From Archangium primigenium (lineage in GTDB: Bacteria; Myxococcota; Myxococcia; Myxococcales; Myxococcaceae): a stretch of 64,000 nucleotides of DNA. Position numbers and translations under genes: made by a program. The stretch lies in the NCBI RefSeq assembly GCF_016904885.1, contig NZ_JADWYI010000001.1, positions 1,302,001 through 1,366,000 on the forward strand, read 5' to 3'. Below are positions 35,389-43,478 of this stretch, piece after piece. Within the stretch, counting starts at the first letter, position 1. Every line of letters begins with the position of its first letter. The notes beneath the pieces were generated by a model. That model had not been told where the DNA came from. It worked only from the letters and a program-made list of their open reading frames with translations, and ran no database searches.

Positions 35389-35924
35389 GGCGTCGAGCCC
35401 CCGGAGGATTGCCGCCGGGCCTGCTCGATGGCGGCGAGGATGTTGGGATAGGCACCGCAACGGCAGAGGTTGCCGCTCATCAACTCCCGCACGTCGTCCA
35501 GGCTCTTCGCCTTGCCCTCGGCGAGCAGGCCCACCGCGGAGCAGATCTGTCCCGGTGTGCAATAGCCACACTGGAAGGCGTCTTGATCCACGAAGGCCTG
35601 CTGCATCGGATGCAGGGTCTCTCCCGAGGCGAGCCCCTCGATGGTCGTGACCTGGGCGCCGTCCTTCATGACGGCGAGGGTCAGACAGGAATTGATGCGC
35701 TTGCCGTCGACGAGCACCGTGCAGGCGCCACACTGACCGTGGTCGCACCCCTTCTTGGTTCCCGTCAGGTCCAGCGATTCCCGAAGCAGGTCGAGCAGGG
35801 TCGTCCAGGGCGCGACCCGCAACTCCTTGCGCGCGCCATTGACCTCGAGGCGAATCGGATGTGTCGAGGACTCGCTCGCGGAAGGCTCCGGTCGTGCGCC
35901 TGCATCACGTGAGGTTTTACTCAT
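35385..35924 (-). CDS. [2Fe-2S] subunit of the aldehyde oxidoreductase (PaoA-like)
   Basis: A 179-residue iron-sulfur subunit with both clusters. The plant-type site is [16 protein letters not shown] plus a downstream cysteine in INSCLT, and the helical site is [11 protein letters not shown] with [12 protein letters not shown]. About 20 disordered residues precede the ferredoxin domain. E. coli PaoA has a Tat signal; no twin-arginine signal is seen here, so the complex is probably cytoplasmic (inference). AGGAG lies 10 bp before ATG 35924; a GTG at 35933 is too close to it. First gene of the operon; the promoter should lie in 35925-36274. Confidence 0.92.
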   Translation of the reverse strand: MSKTSRDAGARPEPSASESSTHPIRLEVNGARKELRVAPWTTLLDLLRESLDLTGTKKGCDHGQCGACTVLVDGKRINSCLTLAVMKDGAQVTTIEGLASGETLHPMQQAFVDQDAFQCGYCTPGQICSAVGLLAEGKAKSLDDVRELMSGNLCRCGAYPNILAAIEQARRQSSGGSTP

Positions 35925-36007
35925 GGTGGACACTCTCCTGGAGAGGGCCGCTCAATGTGGCATGGGCGCTCCGGAGTGCCGGGAGGAACCCCGCGGACCG
36001 AGCGCGT

Positions 36008-36025
36008 CTATCGGCTAGTCGATAG
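36008..36025. promoter_or_regulatory. inverted repeat, possible operator
   Basis: CTATCG and CGATAG arms around a 6-bp spacer, 83 bp upstream of the PaoA-like start. Confidence 0.3.
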
Positions 36026-36216
36026 AGGATGACGGCGGCGCGCGGGTGTTTGTGGAATAGAAGAAAGCCATGGCCCGTGGAGCCCGCGTGCCAACGCGAC
36101 GCGGCATCCAGCGCGAGGGAGGCTTGCGCTCGTTCCCCTCACCCCGCGGGGACGCGGGCAAAGCGCCAGAACCACACGCGGACTCGCCCTGGGAGGTGAT
36201 GGAGGGTCGCCGAGCA

Positions 36217-36238
36217 GTGACTGTACTGTTCGAGTCAC
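36217..36238 (+). promoter_or_regulatory. inverted repeat overlapping a possible -10 of the precursor genes
   Basis: GTGACT and AGTCAC arms flank a 10-bp spacer that contains TACTGT. It lies 37 bp before the first precursor start, where an operator or promoter is expected. Confidence 0.3.
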
Positions 36239-36274
36239 CGTCGGAGTCGACGGCACGACAGGGGGCTTGCCACC

Positions 36275-36475
36275 GTGAAGACCGACAAGAAGCAGGGAAA
36301 GCTGTCACTCCACAAGGAGACGCTGCGTCACCTGTCCGAGGAGAGCCTGGAGCGCGTGGTGGGAGGCAACGGGGACTCCGGCGGCATCATCTGCCTGTAC
36401 TCGCTCATCCTGTGCGGAGACTCGGTGATCTGCTCCATCCTCGCGGGCTCGTGCAACAACGACAACGGAGGCTAG
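36275..36475 (+). CDS. RiPP-like precursor peptide 1
   Basis: A 66-residue peptide with leader and core organisation. The leader has KLSLHKETLRHLSEESLE and ends in a double glycine (VVGG), the pattern of class I lanthipeptide-type leaders in myxobacteria and Bacteroidetes. The core after GG is about 36 residues with four cysteines and several serines: GIICLYSLILCGDSVICS, then LAGSCNN. GTG start at 36275 with an AGGGGG stretch about 10 bp upstream; no in-frame ATG is available. A paralogue follows 143 bp later. No LanB/C, LanM, radical-SAM, YcaO or C39 peptidase gene is adjacent, so modification is unproven. Confidence 0.75.
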   Translation: MKTDKKQGKLSLHKETLRHLSEESLERVVGGNGDSGGIICLYSLILCGDSVICSILAGSCNNDNGG

Positions 36476-36578
36476 AGGACATCCTAGTGGTTCAAGGGGG
36501 CGGGGGAGTCGCGACACACAGGAACACATCCCCCCGAGGTAATACTGGTCGCGCAGGGGCGGACCCAATGTCTGTTTC

Positions 36579-36596
36579 GCCGTCAATCCTGACGGC
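36579..36596 (+). promoter_or_regulatory. hairpin between the two precursor genes
   Basis: GCCGTCA and TGACGGC form a 7-bp stem with a 4-base loop, 23 bp before the second precursor start. It may attenuate or terminate transcription, or protect the message. Confidence 0.35.
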
Positions 36597-36618
36597 TCCC
36601 CGAACAGGACGGTCCCCC

Positions 36619-36831
36619 ATGAGCGACGCGAAGAATGGCAAGAAGCTGAGCCTTCACAAGGAAACCCTCGTCAACCTCTCGGATGAGAGCCTGAGCCAGG
36701 CCGCGGGTGGCAATGGCGACACGGCGGGCATCATCTGCGTGTTCTCCGTGCTCATCATCTGCGGCGACTCGGTGGTCTGCTCCGTGCTCGCGGGTGCGTG
36801 CGACAACGAGAACGGCAGCGGCGGCGACTGA
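36619..36831 (+). CDS. RiPP-like precursor peptide 2
   Basis: A 70-residue paralogue of the preceding gene. The leader KLSLHKETLVNLSDESLSQ ends in AAGG, and the core has IICGDSVVCSVLAGAC with four cysteines at matching positions. The leader KETL block and the CGDSV(I/V)CS(I/V)LAG(S/A)C core are the most conserved parts. ATG 36619 with AGGAC about 9 bp upstream. A 12-bp perfect hairpin follows at 36855-36892. The gene probably arose by tandem duplication. Confidence 0.75.
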   Translation: MSDAKNGKKLSLHKETLVNLSDESLSQAAGGNGDTAGIICVFSVLIICGDSVVCSVLAGACDNENGSGGD

Positions 36832-36854
36832 GCCACGCGGCGTGGTGTCTGGCG

Positions 36855-36892
36855 CCTTCCTCCCGATGCGAGCACCGCGTTCGGGAGGAAGG
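36855..36892 (+). terminator. strong terminator hairpin after the precursor pair
   Basis: Perfect 12-bp stem CCTTCCTCCCGA/TCGGGAGGAAGG with a 14-base loop, 23 bp after the second precursor stop. It separates the pair from the SDR gene. Confidence 0.65.
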
Positions 36893-36942
36893 TGGCACAC
36901 GCGGAGTGGACGCCCTCCCCCGGCTGGGCGGAAGATCGCGCC

Positions 36943-37764
36943 ATGAGCGGATTGAAGGACCTTCGTGGCAAGGTGGCGGTGGTGACCGGCGGCACCTCGG
37001 GAATCGGCAAGGGCCTGGCGAAGCAGTTGATCGCCGAGGGCATGCAGGTGGTCATCGCCTCCAAGCGGGACGACGCGCTCCAGGCCACCGCCCGGGAGAT
37101 TGGCGCGGTGGGCATCCAGACGGACGTGAGTGACCTGGAGAGCGTGCGGGCGCTCGCGCGGGCCGTGTGCGAGCGCTTCGGCACGGTGCACGTCGTCTGC
37201 AACAACGCGGGGGTGGGCCCGTTCGGGCGCATCGCCGACCTGAGCGTCAATGATTGGAAGTGGGTGCTGGACGTGAACCTGTGGGGCTGCATCCACGGGG
37301 TGAACGTGTTCCTGCCCATTTTGAAGGCGAACCCCGACGGCGGGCACTTCGTGAACACCTCGTCGCTCGGCGGCTTCACCACCCACCCGAACCTCGGCGC
37401 CTACGCCGTGAGCAAGTTCGGGATGATGGCGCTCTCGGAGACCCTCGCACAGGAACTGGCCGAGGAGGGCTCCAAGGTCGGGGTGACGCTGCTCTGCCCT
37501 GGGCCCGTGTACAGCGACATCAAGTCCAGCTCACGCAACCGGCCCGAGTCGCTCCAGGGCGGGGGATTGGTCGACGTGGATCTCCAGTCCATGGACTTCG
37601 CGGCCCATGCGCGGTGGCTGGAGCCGGACGAGGTGGGCCGGATGACGGTCGAGGCCATCAAGAAGGGCGAGCTCTACGTCATCACCCATCCCGAGGCCTT
37701 CGCCGGGGTCGACCAGCGCCATCAGGCGATTGCCCGCGCCTTCCAGCGCGAGCCCGCGCCCTGA
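36943..37764 (+). CDS. short-chain dehydrogenase/reductase
   Basis: A 273-residue classical SDR. Cofactor motif VVTGGTSGIGKGLA, NNAG (as CNNAGVGPFG) and the catalytic Ser-Tyr-Lys in NTSSLGG and YAVSK are present. The residue pattern after beta-2 (IASKRDD) suggests NADP(H) preference. Substrate unknown. It starts 112 bp after the precursor pair, beyond the terminator, so involvement in precursor maturation is not supported by context. Convergent with the next gene, 10 bp apart. Confidence 0.9.
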   Translation: MSGLKDLRGKVAVVTGGTSGIGKGLAKQLIAEGMQVVIASKRDDALQATAREIGAVGIQTDVSDLESVRALARAVCERFGTVHVVCNNAGVGPFGRIADLSVNDWKWVLDVNLWGCIHGVNVFLPILKANPDGGHFVNTSSLGGFTTHPNLGAYAVSKFGMMALSETLAQELAEEGSKVGVTLLCPGPVYSDIKSSSRNRPESLQGGGLVDVDLQSMDFAAHARWLEPDEVGRMTVEAIKKGELYVITHPEAFAGVDQRHQAIARAFQREPAP

Positions 37765-37774
37765 CGTCACGGGG

Positions 37775-38530
37775 TTACTCCGCGTAGCGTGTGTCGCCGC
37801 CGCTCGCCGCGAGGCTGGGGCGGCCCTGACCGAACAGGAAGCCCAGCCGGAACTGCCAGATGCCCGGGGCGTTCACCACGCCGCGGTCCACCGTCGCGCC
37901 ATTCGCTTCCGCGCTGCCCGCGATCGTCCGCGAGTAGGCGACCTCGGGCAGCAGCCGGAAGCCCTCGCTGACGCGCAGCGCGTAGCCCACGGAGGCGCCC
38001 GCGTTCAGGATGTTGACGCCGAGCGTGTCTTCCCCCGCGCCCGCCAGGAAGCGTCTGCCATCCAGGCGGGGCCCGAAGACGAGCTCCGAGCCGCCCCGCG
38101 TCTTGATGCCGATGAGCAGTGGCAGGGACACCCGCAGGTAGCCCGCCTCGAGCGGACCGAACGCCGCGAAGATGCCCGACGCCGAGGGGGCCAGCGAGAT
38201 GGCCAGGGACTCATTCTCCGGAGAGGTGAGCAGGATCTTGCTCTGGAGTTCGAGCGAGGAACTCCCGATGCGCGCGCCCAGGTCCAGCCGCTCGGTGACG
38301 CCATAGCGCAGCGAGAGGTCGACCAGAGGGGCGTACCCCCGCTTCACCGTCCGGGTGCCATCGCTCTCGGTCTCCGTCTCCTCGACGGGTTGCGCCCCGG
38401 GCTCCAGTCCGAGCTGGAACCGGCCCGCGCCCAGGGTGTCCGCCGTCTGCACCTGACTGAAGGACACGCACCCACTGCCCAGCAACCCCAGCGCGAGGGC
38501 CGCCCCTGCCCATCTCCACTGCATCCGCAT
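37775..38530 (-). CDS. outer-membrane beta-barrel-like lipoprotein
   Basis: A 251-residue lipoprotein: lipobox LLGSGC with Cys 21 followed by Val. The mature part alternates beta strands (VDLSLRYGVTERLDLGARIG, GIWQFRLGFLFGQ) typical of small outer-membrane barrels. Strand-rich sequence continues to the end without a catalytic motif. ATG 38530 is used; ATG 38524 would also keep the signal peptide. Divergent from the phosphatidyltransferase gene. Function unknown. Confidence 0.75.
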   Translation of the reverse strand: MRMQWRWAGAALALGLLGSGCVSFSQVQTADTLGAGRFQLGLEPGAQPVEETETESDGTRTVKRGYAPLVDLSLRYGVTERLDLGARIGSSSLELQSKILLTSPENESLAISLAPSASGIFAAFGPLEAGYLRVSLPLLIGIKTRGGSELVFGPRLDGRRFLAGAGEDTLGVNILNAGASVGYALRVSEGFRLLPEVAYSRTIAGSAEANGATVDRGVVNAPGIWQFRLGFLFGQGRPSLAASGGDTRYAE

Positions 38531-38696
38531 GAATGAATCCCCGAAACGCCGCGCCTGTTCGCGGCGCTCGCTCATACGGCGGGCGAGCAGGCATATTCAC
38601 GGGCATCGTGGATGCTCGAACGACCCCACCTGTCCCTCCGTGTGGGGGGCCATTGCCCGCGAGGCCCGAGGCCATGCGAGCCGAGGGAATCATTCC

Positions 38697-38702
38697 TACC
38701 TT
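38697..38702 (+). promoter_or_regulatory. candidate -10 element for a leaderless transcript
   Basis: TACCTT 7 bp before ATG 38710; no Shine-Dalgarno is present. It supports this start over the upstream ATG at 38674. Confidence 0.35.
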
Positions 38703-38709
38703 CCCTCGC

Positions 38710-39285
38710 ATGAGCCGTCGTACGAGCCTCGTGCTGCTCAATGCCTTCTCGCTGTCCCGGCTGCCGCTGGTCGCGCTCTTCGTGTGGCTGGAGTCGCCCC
38801 TGGCCCGCGTGCTCCTGGTGCTGATCGCCGCCCTGACGGACTTCCTGGACGGGTGGATCGCCCGCCACAAGCACCTGGAGTCCTATTGGGGGGCCCTCAT
38901 CGATCCGCTGGCGGACCGGGCCTTCGTGATGGTGGCGCTGTTGACCCTCACGCTGGAGGGCCAGCTGGCGCCCTGGATGTTCGCGGTGCTGGTGATGCGG
39001 GACGTGTCCACGGGCGTGGCGTTCGTCGTGACGCGGCTCTTGCCCCGCTTCCGGCTGGTGCGCTTCCAGGCGCGCCCGCTGGGCAAGGTGGTGACGACGC
39101 TGCAGCTCGCGGTGCTGCTGTGCGTGCTGGTGCTGCCCGACGTGGTGCGCATCCTGGTGGTGGCGGTGGGCCTGACGTCCCTGGCGTCCATCGTGGATTA
39201 CGCGGCCATGGTGTGGCGCTCCTCGAACCGCCTCGCGGCCGAGGGTCCCCACCTGCCCAACTCGCCGCGGCGGCGCGTGGCGTAG
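38710..39285 (+). CDS. CDP-alcohol phosphatidyltransferase family protein
   Basis: A 191-residue membrane enzyme that would transfer a phosphatidyl group from CDP-diacylglycerol to an alcohol, as PgsA does. The signature D-x2-DG-x2-AR-x8-G-x3-D-x3-D is present as DFLDGWIARH, then GALIDPLADR. Five to six hydrophobic segments are visible. ATG 38710 places NAFSLSR close to the start, as usual for the family, and a TAnnnT hexamer lies 7 bp upstream. The alcohol acceptor cannot be told from sequence. Confidence 0.88.
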   Translation: MSRRTSLVLLNAFSLSRLPLVALFVWLESPLARVLLVLIAALTDFLDGWIARHKHLESYWGALIDPLADRAFVMVALLTLTLEGQLAPWMFAVLVMRDVSTGVAFVVTRLLPRFRLVRFQARPLGKVVTTLQLAVLLCVLVLPDVVRILVVAVGLTSLASIVDYAAMVWRSSNRLAAEGPHLPNSPRRRVA

Positions 39286-39295
39286 GGCGGGCGGC

Positions 39296-39961
39296 TCAGC
39301 GCGCGCGGAGCCGGGCGAAGAAGGCCTGGAGCTTGACCGGATCCAACCGGTCGTCCGTCCGCACGCCGCTGCACACGTCGAGCCCGAAGGGACCCACCTG
39401 GCGGACGGCCTCGTCCACGTTGTCCGTCCGCAGCCCTCCGGCGAGGAACAGCGGCACCGGGGAGTGCTCGCGGATGCGGCGGCTGAGGCTCCAGTCGTGG
39501 ACGCGCCCGGTGCCTCCGAGCTGCTTGACGGCCAGCGCCGGGTTGCCCGAGTCGAGCAGCAGCGCGTCCACCCAGGGGGCCACGCGCAGGGCCTCGTGCA
39601 GGGACTCCTCGCCCGTGACGTGGATGACCTGGACGATGGACACCCCGGGCAGGGCGGCGCGCAGGTGGGCGTGCGCTCCGGCGGAGAGGGCGTCGCACAA
39701 CTGCACGGTGTTGGTCCGGCAGCGCCGCTGCTGGGCGATGATCGCCTCCACGTCCTGACTGCTGGTGAGCAGGAAGGTGGCGATGGGGGGCGGCACCGCG
39801 GCGGTGATCTCCGCGATGAGCGCCTCGGAGATGACGCCCGGCCCGCTGGGCATGGCGGAGACGAGCCCGAGGGCGGAGGCCCCCGCGTGGATGGCGCTCC
39901 ACGCCTCTTGGACGCTGGAGATGCAGCAGACCTTGACGTGAGGATGGGTGAAGGCTTCCAC
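39296..39961 (-). CDS. TrpF-like phosphoribosylanthranilate isomerase
   Basis: A 221-residue TIM-barrel protein. VKVCCIS at the start stands where TrpF has KICG, keeping the catalytic cysteine. LLLDSGNP and GGLRTDNV fit the second catalytic aspartate and phosphate-binding regions, and LDVCSGVRT matches the family end. GTG 39961 has AGGAG 8 bp upstream. It lies 31 bp downstream of the M3 peptidase gene on the same strand, outside any trp operon, so it may be a second TrpF paralogue with a different role. Confidence 0.75.
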   Translation of the reverse strand: MEAFTHPHVKVCCISSVQEAWSAIHAGASALGLVSAMPSGPGVISEALIAEITAAVPPPIATFLLTSSQDVEAIIAQQRRCRTNTVQLCDALSAGAHAHLRAALPGVSIVQVIHVTGEESLHEALRVAPWVDALLLDSGNPALAVKQLGGTGRVHDWSLSRRIREHSPVPLFLAGGLRTDNVDEAVRQVGPFGLDVCSGVRTDDRLDPVKLQAFFARLRAR

Positions 39962-39992
39962 GGGGGGGCTCCTGTCGGGGGCGTGAGTGGGA

Positions 39993-42056
39993 TTACTTCG
40001 CGTCCAGGTAGGTGCGGTAGGCCTCGAAGCCGGAGGGGCGTCCGAGGAAGTCCTTCACCAGCTCGGCCGCGGGCTTGGAGCCGCCGGGCTCGAGCACCGT
40101 CTGGCGGTATTTCATGGCCGTGGCCTTGTCCAGGTAGCCATGCTTCTGGAACTCGGTCTCCAGGTCCTTGGCGATGACGAGCGACCAGATGTACGTGTAG
40201 TACGCGGCGGAGTAGCCCTCCAGGTGGCCGAAGGACAGCTGGAAGTGGGTGCCCTCGCGGTACTCGTGGCGGAAGGGGCTGTACTTCTCCTGGAGCTGGG
40301 CCATGACCTGGGTGGTGTCGAAGCCCGGCGCGCGCGAGTAGTACTCCAGCGACACGGCGGCCAGGAACATCTGCCGGCGCGTCCACAGGCCCTTGCCGGA
40401 CTCCTTGGAGGCGCGCAGCCGCTCGACGAGCGCGGTGGGGATGACCTCACCCGTCTCGTGGTGGCGGGCGAACTCCTGGAGGATGGCGGGGTTCTGCGCC
40501 CACTGCTGCAGGAGCATGGAGGGCGTCTCCACGAAGTCCCACTCGGTGGAGATGCCGCTGATGCCCTTCCACTTCTGCCGACCCGCGAAGACGTGGTGCA
40601 AGAGGTGGCCGAACTCGTGGAAGAACGTCTCCACCTCGTCCTGGGTCATCAGCTCGCCCGGGCGCGGGAAGTTGCACACGAGCGCGCCCTCCGGGTAGCG
40701 CTTGCCGAGCTGTCCGGTGGTGATGTCGAACTGGGCCGCGTGTTTGTATTTGTCCTCGCGCGGGTGCATGTCCAGGAAGACGCGGCCGAGCAGCGCGCCG
40801 TTCTCCAGCACGTCGTAGGCCTCCACGTCCGCGTGCCACACGGGCGCGTCCTTGACCGGCACGTAGGTGATGCCCCACATGCGCGCGGTGATGTCCATCA
40901 CACCCTGCTTCACGCGGCCGTACTCCAGGTAGGGCCGCAGCGTCTGGGATTGGAAGCCCAGCGTCTCCGCCTTGAGCAGGTCCTCGTAGTAGTCCTGGTC
41001 CCACGGCTCCACGCGCTGGGCCTTGGGCTCGTCCTTGCGCTTGCGCGCGAGCAGCGCCGCGTCCTCCTGCTTCGCGCGGGCCTCGGCGGTGGCGGACACC
41101 TTGCCGATGAAGTCCGCCACGGTCTGGGGCGTGCGCGTCATCTTGGTCTCGGTGACGTAGGCGGCCCAGGTGGGGTAGCCCAGGAGCGTGGCCAGCTCGT
41201 GGCGTTTGGCGATGAGCTGGGAGAGCACCTCCTGGTTCTTCGGGAAGGCGCGCTGGTGGTAGGCGCGCCAGAGCTGCTCGCGCGCCCGGGCGTCGCGCGC
41301 GTACGTCAGGAAGGGGAAGTAGTCGGGGTAGTTGGTGGTGAGCACCACCTGGCCCTTCTTGTCCGGCGCGTGCGCGCGGATGAAGTCCTCGGGCAGGCCC
41401 TTGAGCGCCTGGGGCGCGAGCTCCACCCGGCGCACGTCCTCGGCGATGTTCTGGTTGAAGCGCTGGCCGAGCTTGAGGATCTCCTCGTTGAGCGCCTTGA
41501 CGCGCTCGCGCGTGGCGTCGTCCCGGTCCACGCCGGCGCGGCGGAACTCCAGGAGCGTGCGCTCCATCCAGTAGCGCGTGGCGGCGTCCTCGCCCGTGAG
41601 GTCCGCCGCGCTCAGCGCGTCATACACGGCGCGGTCCTGGGCGATGGCGACGTTGAGCGCATCGGCCTGCTGCTCGCACTCGCGGGCCGCGTCGCGGAAG
41701 GCCGCCTGGGGGTGCACCTCGCGCGCCAGCCCCGCGCGGCTGATGGCCGAGCCCAGTGCCGCCATGGCGTCATCGTACGCCTCCAGTACACTTCGCTTTT
41801 CCTGAGAGGTCGGTAATGTCTTGAGCGTGGCAATCCGGGCCCGGGCCGTGTCGAGGTCGCTCGTGCACGCGGCGGTGAAGGCCTCGAGCGAGCCGGACAG
41901 GGGACGGGAGCCCTCGGGCGGCGGCGGGGTCGGACGGGCGGTGGCCTTCTCGTGCTGGACTGTGGACAGGGGCGCCTCCGCGGGCGTCGTCGACGGGGAA
42001 TGGGTACAACCGGCCGAGGTCATCACGGCCGCGAGCCAGAGCGCTGCGGGTCTCAA
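39993..42056 (-). CDS. M3-family oligopeptidase lipoprotein
   Basis: Zinc metallopeptidase of 687 residues. An N-terminal signal with lipobox TSAGC (Cys 17, then Thr) suggests export and lipid anchoring, unlike cytosolic oligopeptidase A. The zinc site is FFHEFGHLLHH (about residue 480), with the third ligand glutamate expected about 25 residues on, in STEWDFVETPS. The helical N-terminal half and C-terminal YEYREGTHFQLSF-type region fit the thimet oligopeptidase fold. TTG start at 42056 with AAGGAG 6 bp upstream. The TrpF-like gene follows. Confidence 0.9.
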   Translation of the reverse strand: MRPAALWLAAVMTSAGCTHSPSTTPAEAPLSTVQHEKATARPTPPPPEGSRPLSGSLEAFTAACTSDLDTARARIATLKTLPTSQEKRSVLEAYDDAMAALGSAISRAGLAREVHPQAAFRDAARECEQQADALNVAIAQDRAVYDALSAADLTGEDAATRYWMERTLLEFRRAGVDRDDATRERVKALNEEILKLGQRFNQNIAEDVRRVELAPQALKGLPEDFIRAHAPDKKGQVVLTTNYPDYFPFLTYARDARAREQLWRAYHQRAFPKNQEVLSQLIAKRHELATLLGYPTWAAYVTETKMTRTPQTVADFIGKVSATAEARAKQEDAALLARKRKDEPKAQRVEPWDQDYYEDLLKAETLGFQSQTLRPYLEYGRVKQGVMDITARMWGITYVPVKDAPVWHADVEAYDVLENGALLGRVFLDMHPREDKYKHAAQFDITTGQLGKRYPEGALVCNFPRPGELMTQDEVETFFHEFGHLLHHVFAGRQKWKGISGISTEWDFVETPSMLLQQWAQNPAILQEFARHHETGEVIPTALVERLRASKESGKGLWTRRQMFLAAVSLEYYSRAPGFDTTQVMAQLQEKYSPFRHEYREGTHFQLSFGHLEGYSAAYYTYIWSLVIAKDLETEFQKHGYLDKATAMKYRQTVLEPGGSKPAAELVKDFLGRPSGFEAYRTYLDAK

Positions 42057-42428
42057 GACAACTCCTTCGAGTGAGGGGCGACGGCGCGGACTCTAGCCCG
42101 CGCGAGGGCTGGGGCGGAGCGCGTCGGGGGCGACTCGCACCCCGCGCATGTGCGCTCCGCGCTTTCGCGTCCGTGTCGTGTTGCGTCGGCGTCCACGTTG
42201 TGTCGCCTCTCGTACGGATTTCTTGATTCGAGATGAACACGGTTCATTCTCTTCTGCCTGTTATTTACAGTCGTCGACAGTGCCGGAGCGGAGCCGTGAA
42301 GGCTCTCGGTTATGACTACTCCTGCATACGTGTGGGCTATTCGTCCGTTGCCGCTACACAATTTCCGCCTGGGTCTTTGAAGTCGAGAGAGGGGGGGGGT
42401 TCTCGAGCGCCACCCCGCGAGGTGTCCG
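42057..42428. other. 372-bp intergenic region with AT-richer core
   Basis: Between the divergent M3 peptidase and terpene synthase genes. The part from about 42180 to 42390 is less GC-rich than the rest of the window. It contains TTGATT at 42223-42228 and a TGAAC/GTTCA inverted repeat at 42234-42246. The 75-codon ORF from 42233 has no ribosome site or recognisable sequence and is not called. Confidence 0.5.
42234..42246. promoter_or_regulatory. short palindrome upstream of the terpene synthase gene
   Basis: TGAAC-ACG-GTTCA, a perfect 5-3-5 inverted repeat starting 6 bp after a TTGATT box; possible operator. Confidence 0.3.
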
Positions 42429-43478
42429 ATGCAACAGCCCGCCATGAAGAGCTCCGCTGATGTCTCGTTCCTCCCAGAGCCGCCCCTCGTGAGGGGACCG
42501 CGCCTGTCGATGCTGCGCCTGCCCACGTCCTGGTCCATGGAGCCGAGCCTGTATGCCCGGGCGATGGATCGCCATACACGCGGCCAGGTGCTCGCGTTCA
42601 ATGTCTTGCCAGACGATCCGGCGCGGGTGATGCGTTTTGACGCGGGCCAGTTTGGACTGCTCACGGCGCATGTCTATCCCAAGGGACGGTGGGAGCGTCT
42701 GGCGGTGTGCAATGACTGGCACGCGTGGCTGTTCTTGTTCGACGACGAGGCGGACGAGCAGGCCGACGTGGGCCAGCGGCCCGAGTACCTGGCGCACTAC
42801 GTGGAGGCCTGTCTGCGGGTGCTCCGCGGAGGGCGGCCGGGCGCGCGCGCCACGCCCCTGGAGCGCTTCACGTACCAGCTGCGCCAGCGCATGAGCAGCC
42901 TGGCGAGCGAGATGTGGATGGAGCGCTTCATCCACGACGTGGAGGACTACCTGCTGCGGGGCACGCTGCCGGCCGCGCGCCACTGGACCGACGGCACGGT
43001 GCCCGCGCTGGAGCCCTACATCGAGCAGCGCGCCCTGGACTCGGGCGTGTACACGGCGCTGGATCTGGTGGAGTTCGCCGAGCCGGGGCAGGAGCTGCCC
43101 GAGGAGCTGTTCCGCCTGCCGCTCGTGCAGCGCATGCGCCAGTTGTGCACGCGTGTGGTGGCGCTGACCAATGACCTCTTCTCCTTCGAGAAGGAGGTGC
43201 TCTGGCACCGCAATCCCAACAACTTCATCCACGTGCTGGGGGTCAACCAGGGCCTGGGACTGGAGGAGGCCATCTTCGCGGGCATCGAGCTCATCAACTC
43301 GGACACGGACGCGTTCATCGCCTGCGAGGAGGCGCTGCTGGCCTCGCGGCTGAGCGACCCGCGGGTGCTCGCGTACGTGGAGGGGATGAAGGCGTGGATC
43401 CGCGGCAACGTGCACTGGTCCCTGGTGACGGGGCGCTACAGCTCGCCCACGTCGCCCTTTCCCGAGCTGCGCCGCTAG
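42429..43478 (+). CDS. class I terpene synthase
   Basis: A 349-residue bacterial terpene cyclase. The Asp-rich Mg2+ motif is FLFDDEADE (residues 105-110), the NSE triad is NDLFSFEKE (Asn 248, Ser 252, Glu 256) and the C-terminal Arg-Tyr pair is in TGRYSSP. Length and motif spacing fit bacterial sesquiterpene or diterpene cyclases acting on farnesyl or geranylgeranyl diphosphate; the product cannot be told. GAGGTG lies 5 bp before ATG 42429. No P450, methyltransferase or prenyltransferase gene is adjacent. Its TAG stop overlaps that of the convergent thioredoxin gene. Confidence 0.92.
   Translation: MQQPAMKSSADVSFLPEPPLVRGPRLSMLRLPTSWSMEPSLYARAMDRHTRGQVLAFNVLPDDPARVMRFDAGQFGLLTAHVYPKGRWERLAVCNDWHAWLFLFDDEADEQADVGQRPEYLAHYVEACLRVLRGGRPGARATPLERFTYQLRQRMSSLASEMWMERFIHDVEDYLLRGTLPAARHWTDGTVPALEPYIEQRALDSGVYTALDLVEFAEPGQELPEELFRLPLVQRMRQLCTRVVALTNDLFSFEKEVLWHRNPNNFIHVLGVNQGLGLEEAIFAGIELINSDTDAFIACEEALLASRLSDPRVLAYVEGMKAWIRGNVHWSLVTGRYSSPTSPFPELRR

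Larger units (their letters stand above)
35925..36274. other. 350-bp intergenic region between divergent units
   Basis: Separates the leftward oxidoreductase operon from the rightward precursor genes. It holds two inverted repeats (36008-36025 and 36217-36238) and a TACTGT hexamer at 36224-36229 that could be a -10 for the first precursor. The short ORFs in it lack ribosome sites and are not supported as genes. Confidence 0.5.

Noticed and set aside
36070-36618. In-frame N-terminal extension of precursor peptide 2
   Set aside because: It would cross precursor 1 in a different frame and remove the typical short leader start; the ATG at 36619 gives the expected layout.
19172-36831. ABC exporter at 19172 as dedicated exporter of the RiPP-like precursors
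   Set aside because: The ATPase resembles peptide exporters, but it is about 15 kb away, separated by unrelated genes and terminators, and has no leader-peptidase domain. Kept only as a weak possibility.
36943-37764. SDR as a tailoring enzyme of the precursor peptides
   Set aside because: A strong hairpin lies between the units and SDRs are very common; no sequence feature ties it to RiPP maturation.
42233-42460. 75-codon plus-strand ORF upstream of the terpene synthase
   Set aside because: No ribosome site, no recognisable sequence, and it runs into the start of the synthase in another frame.
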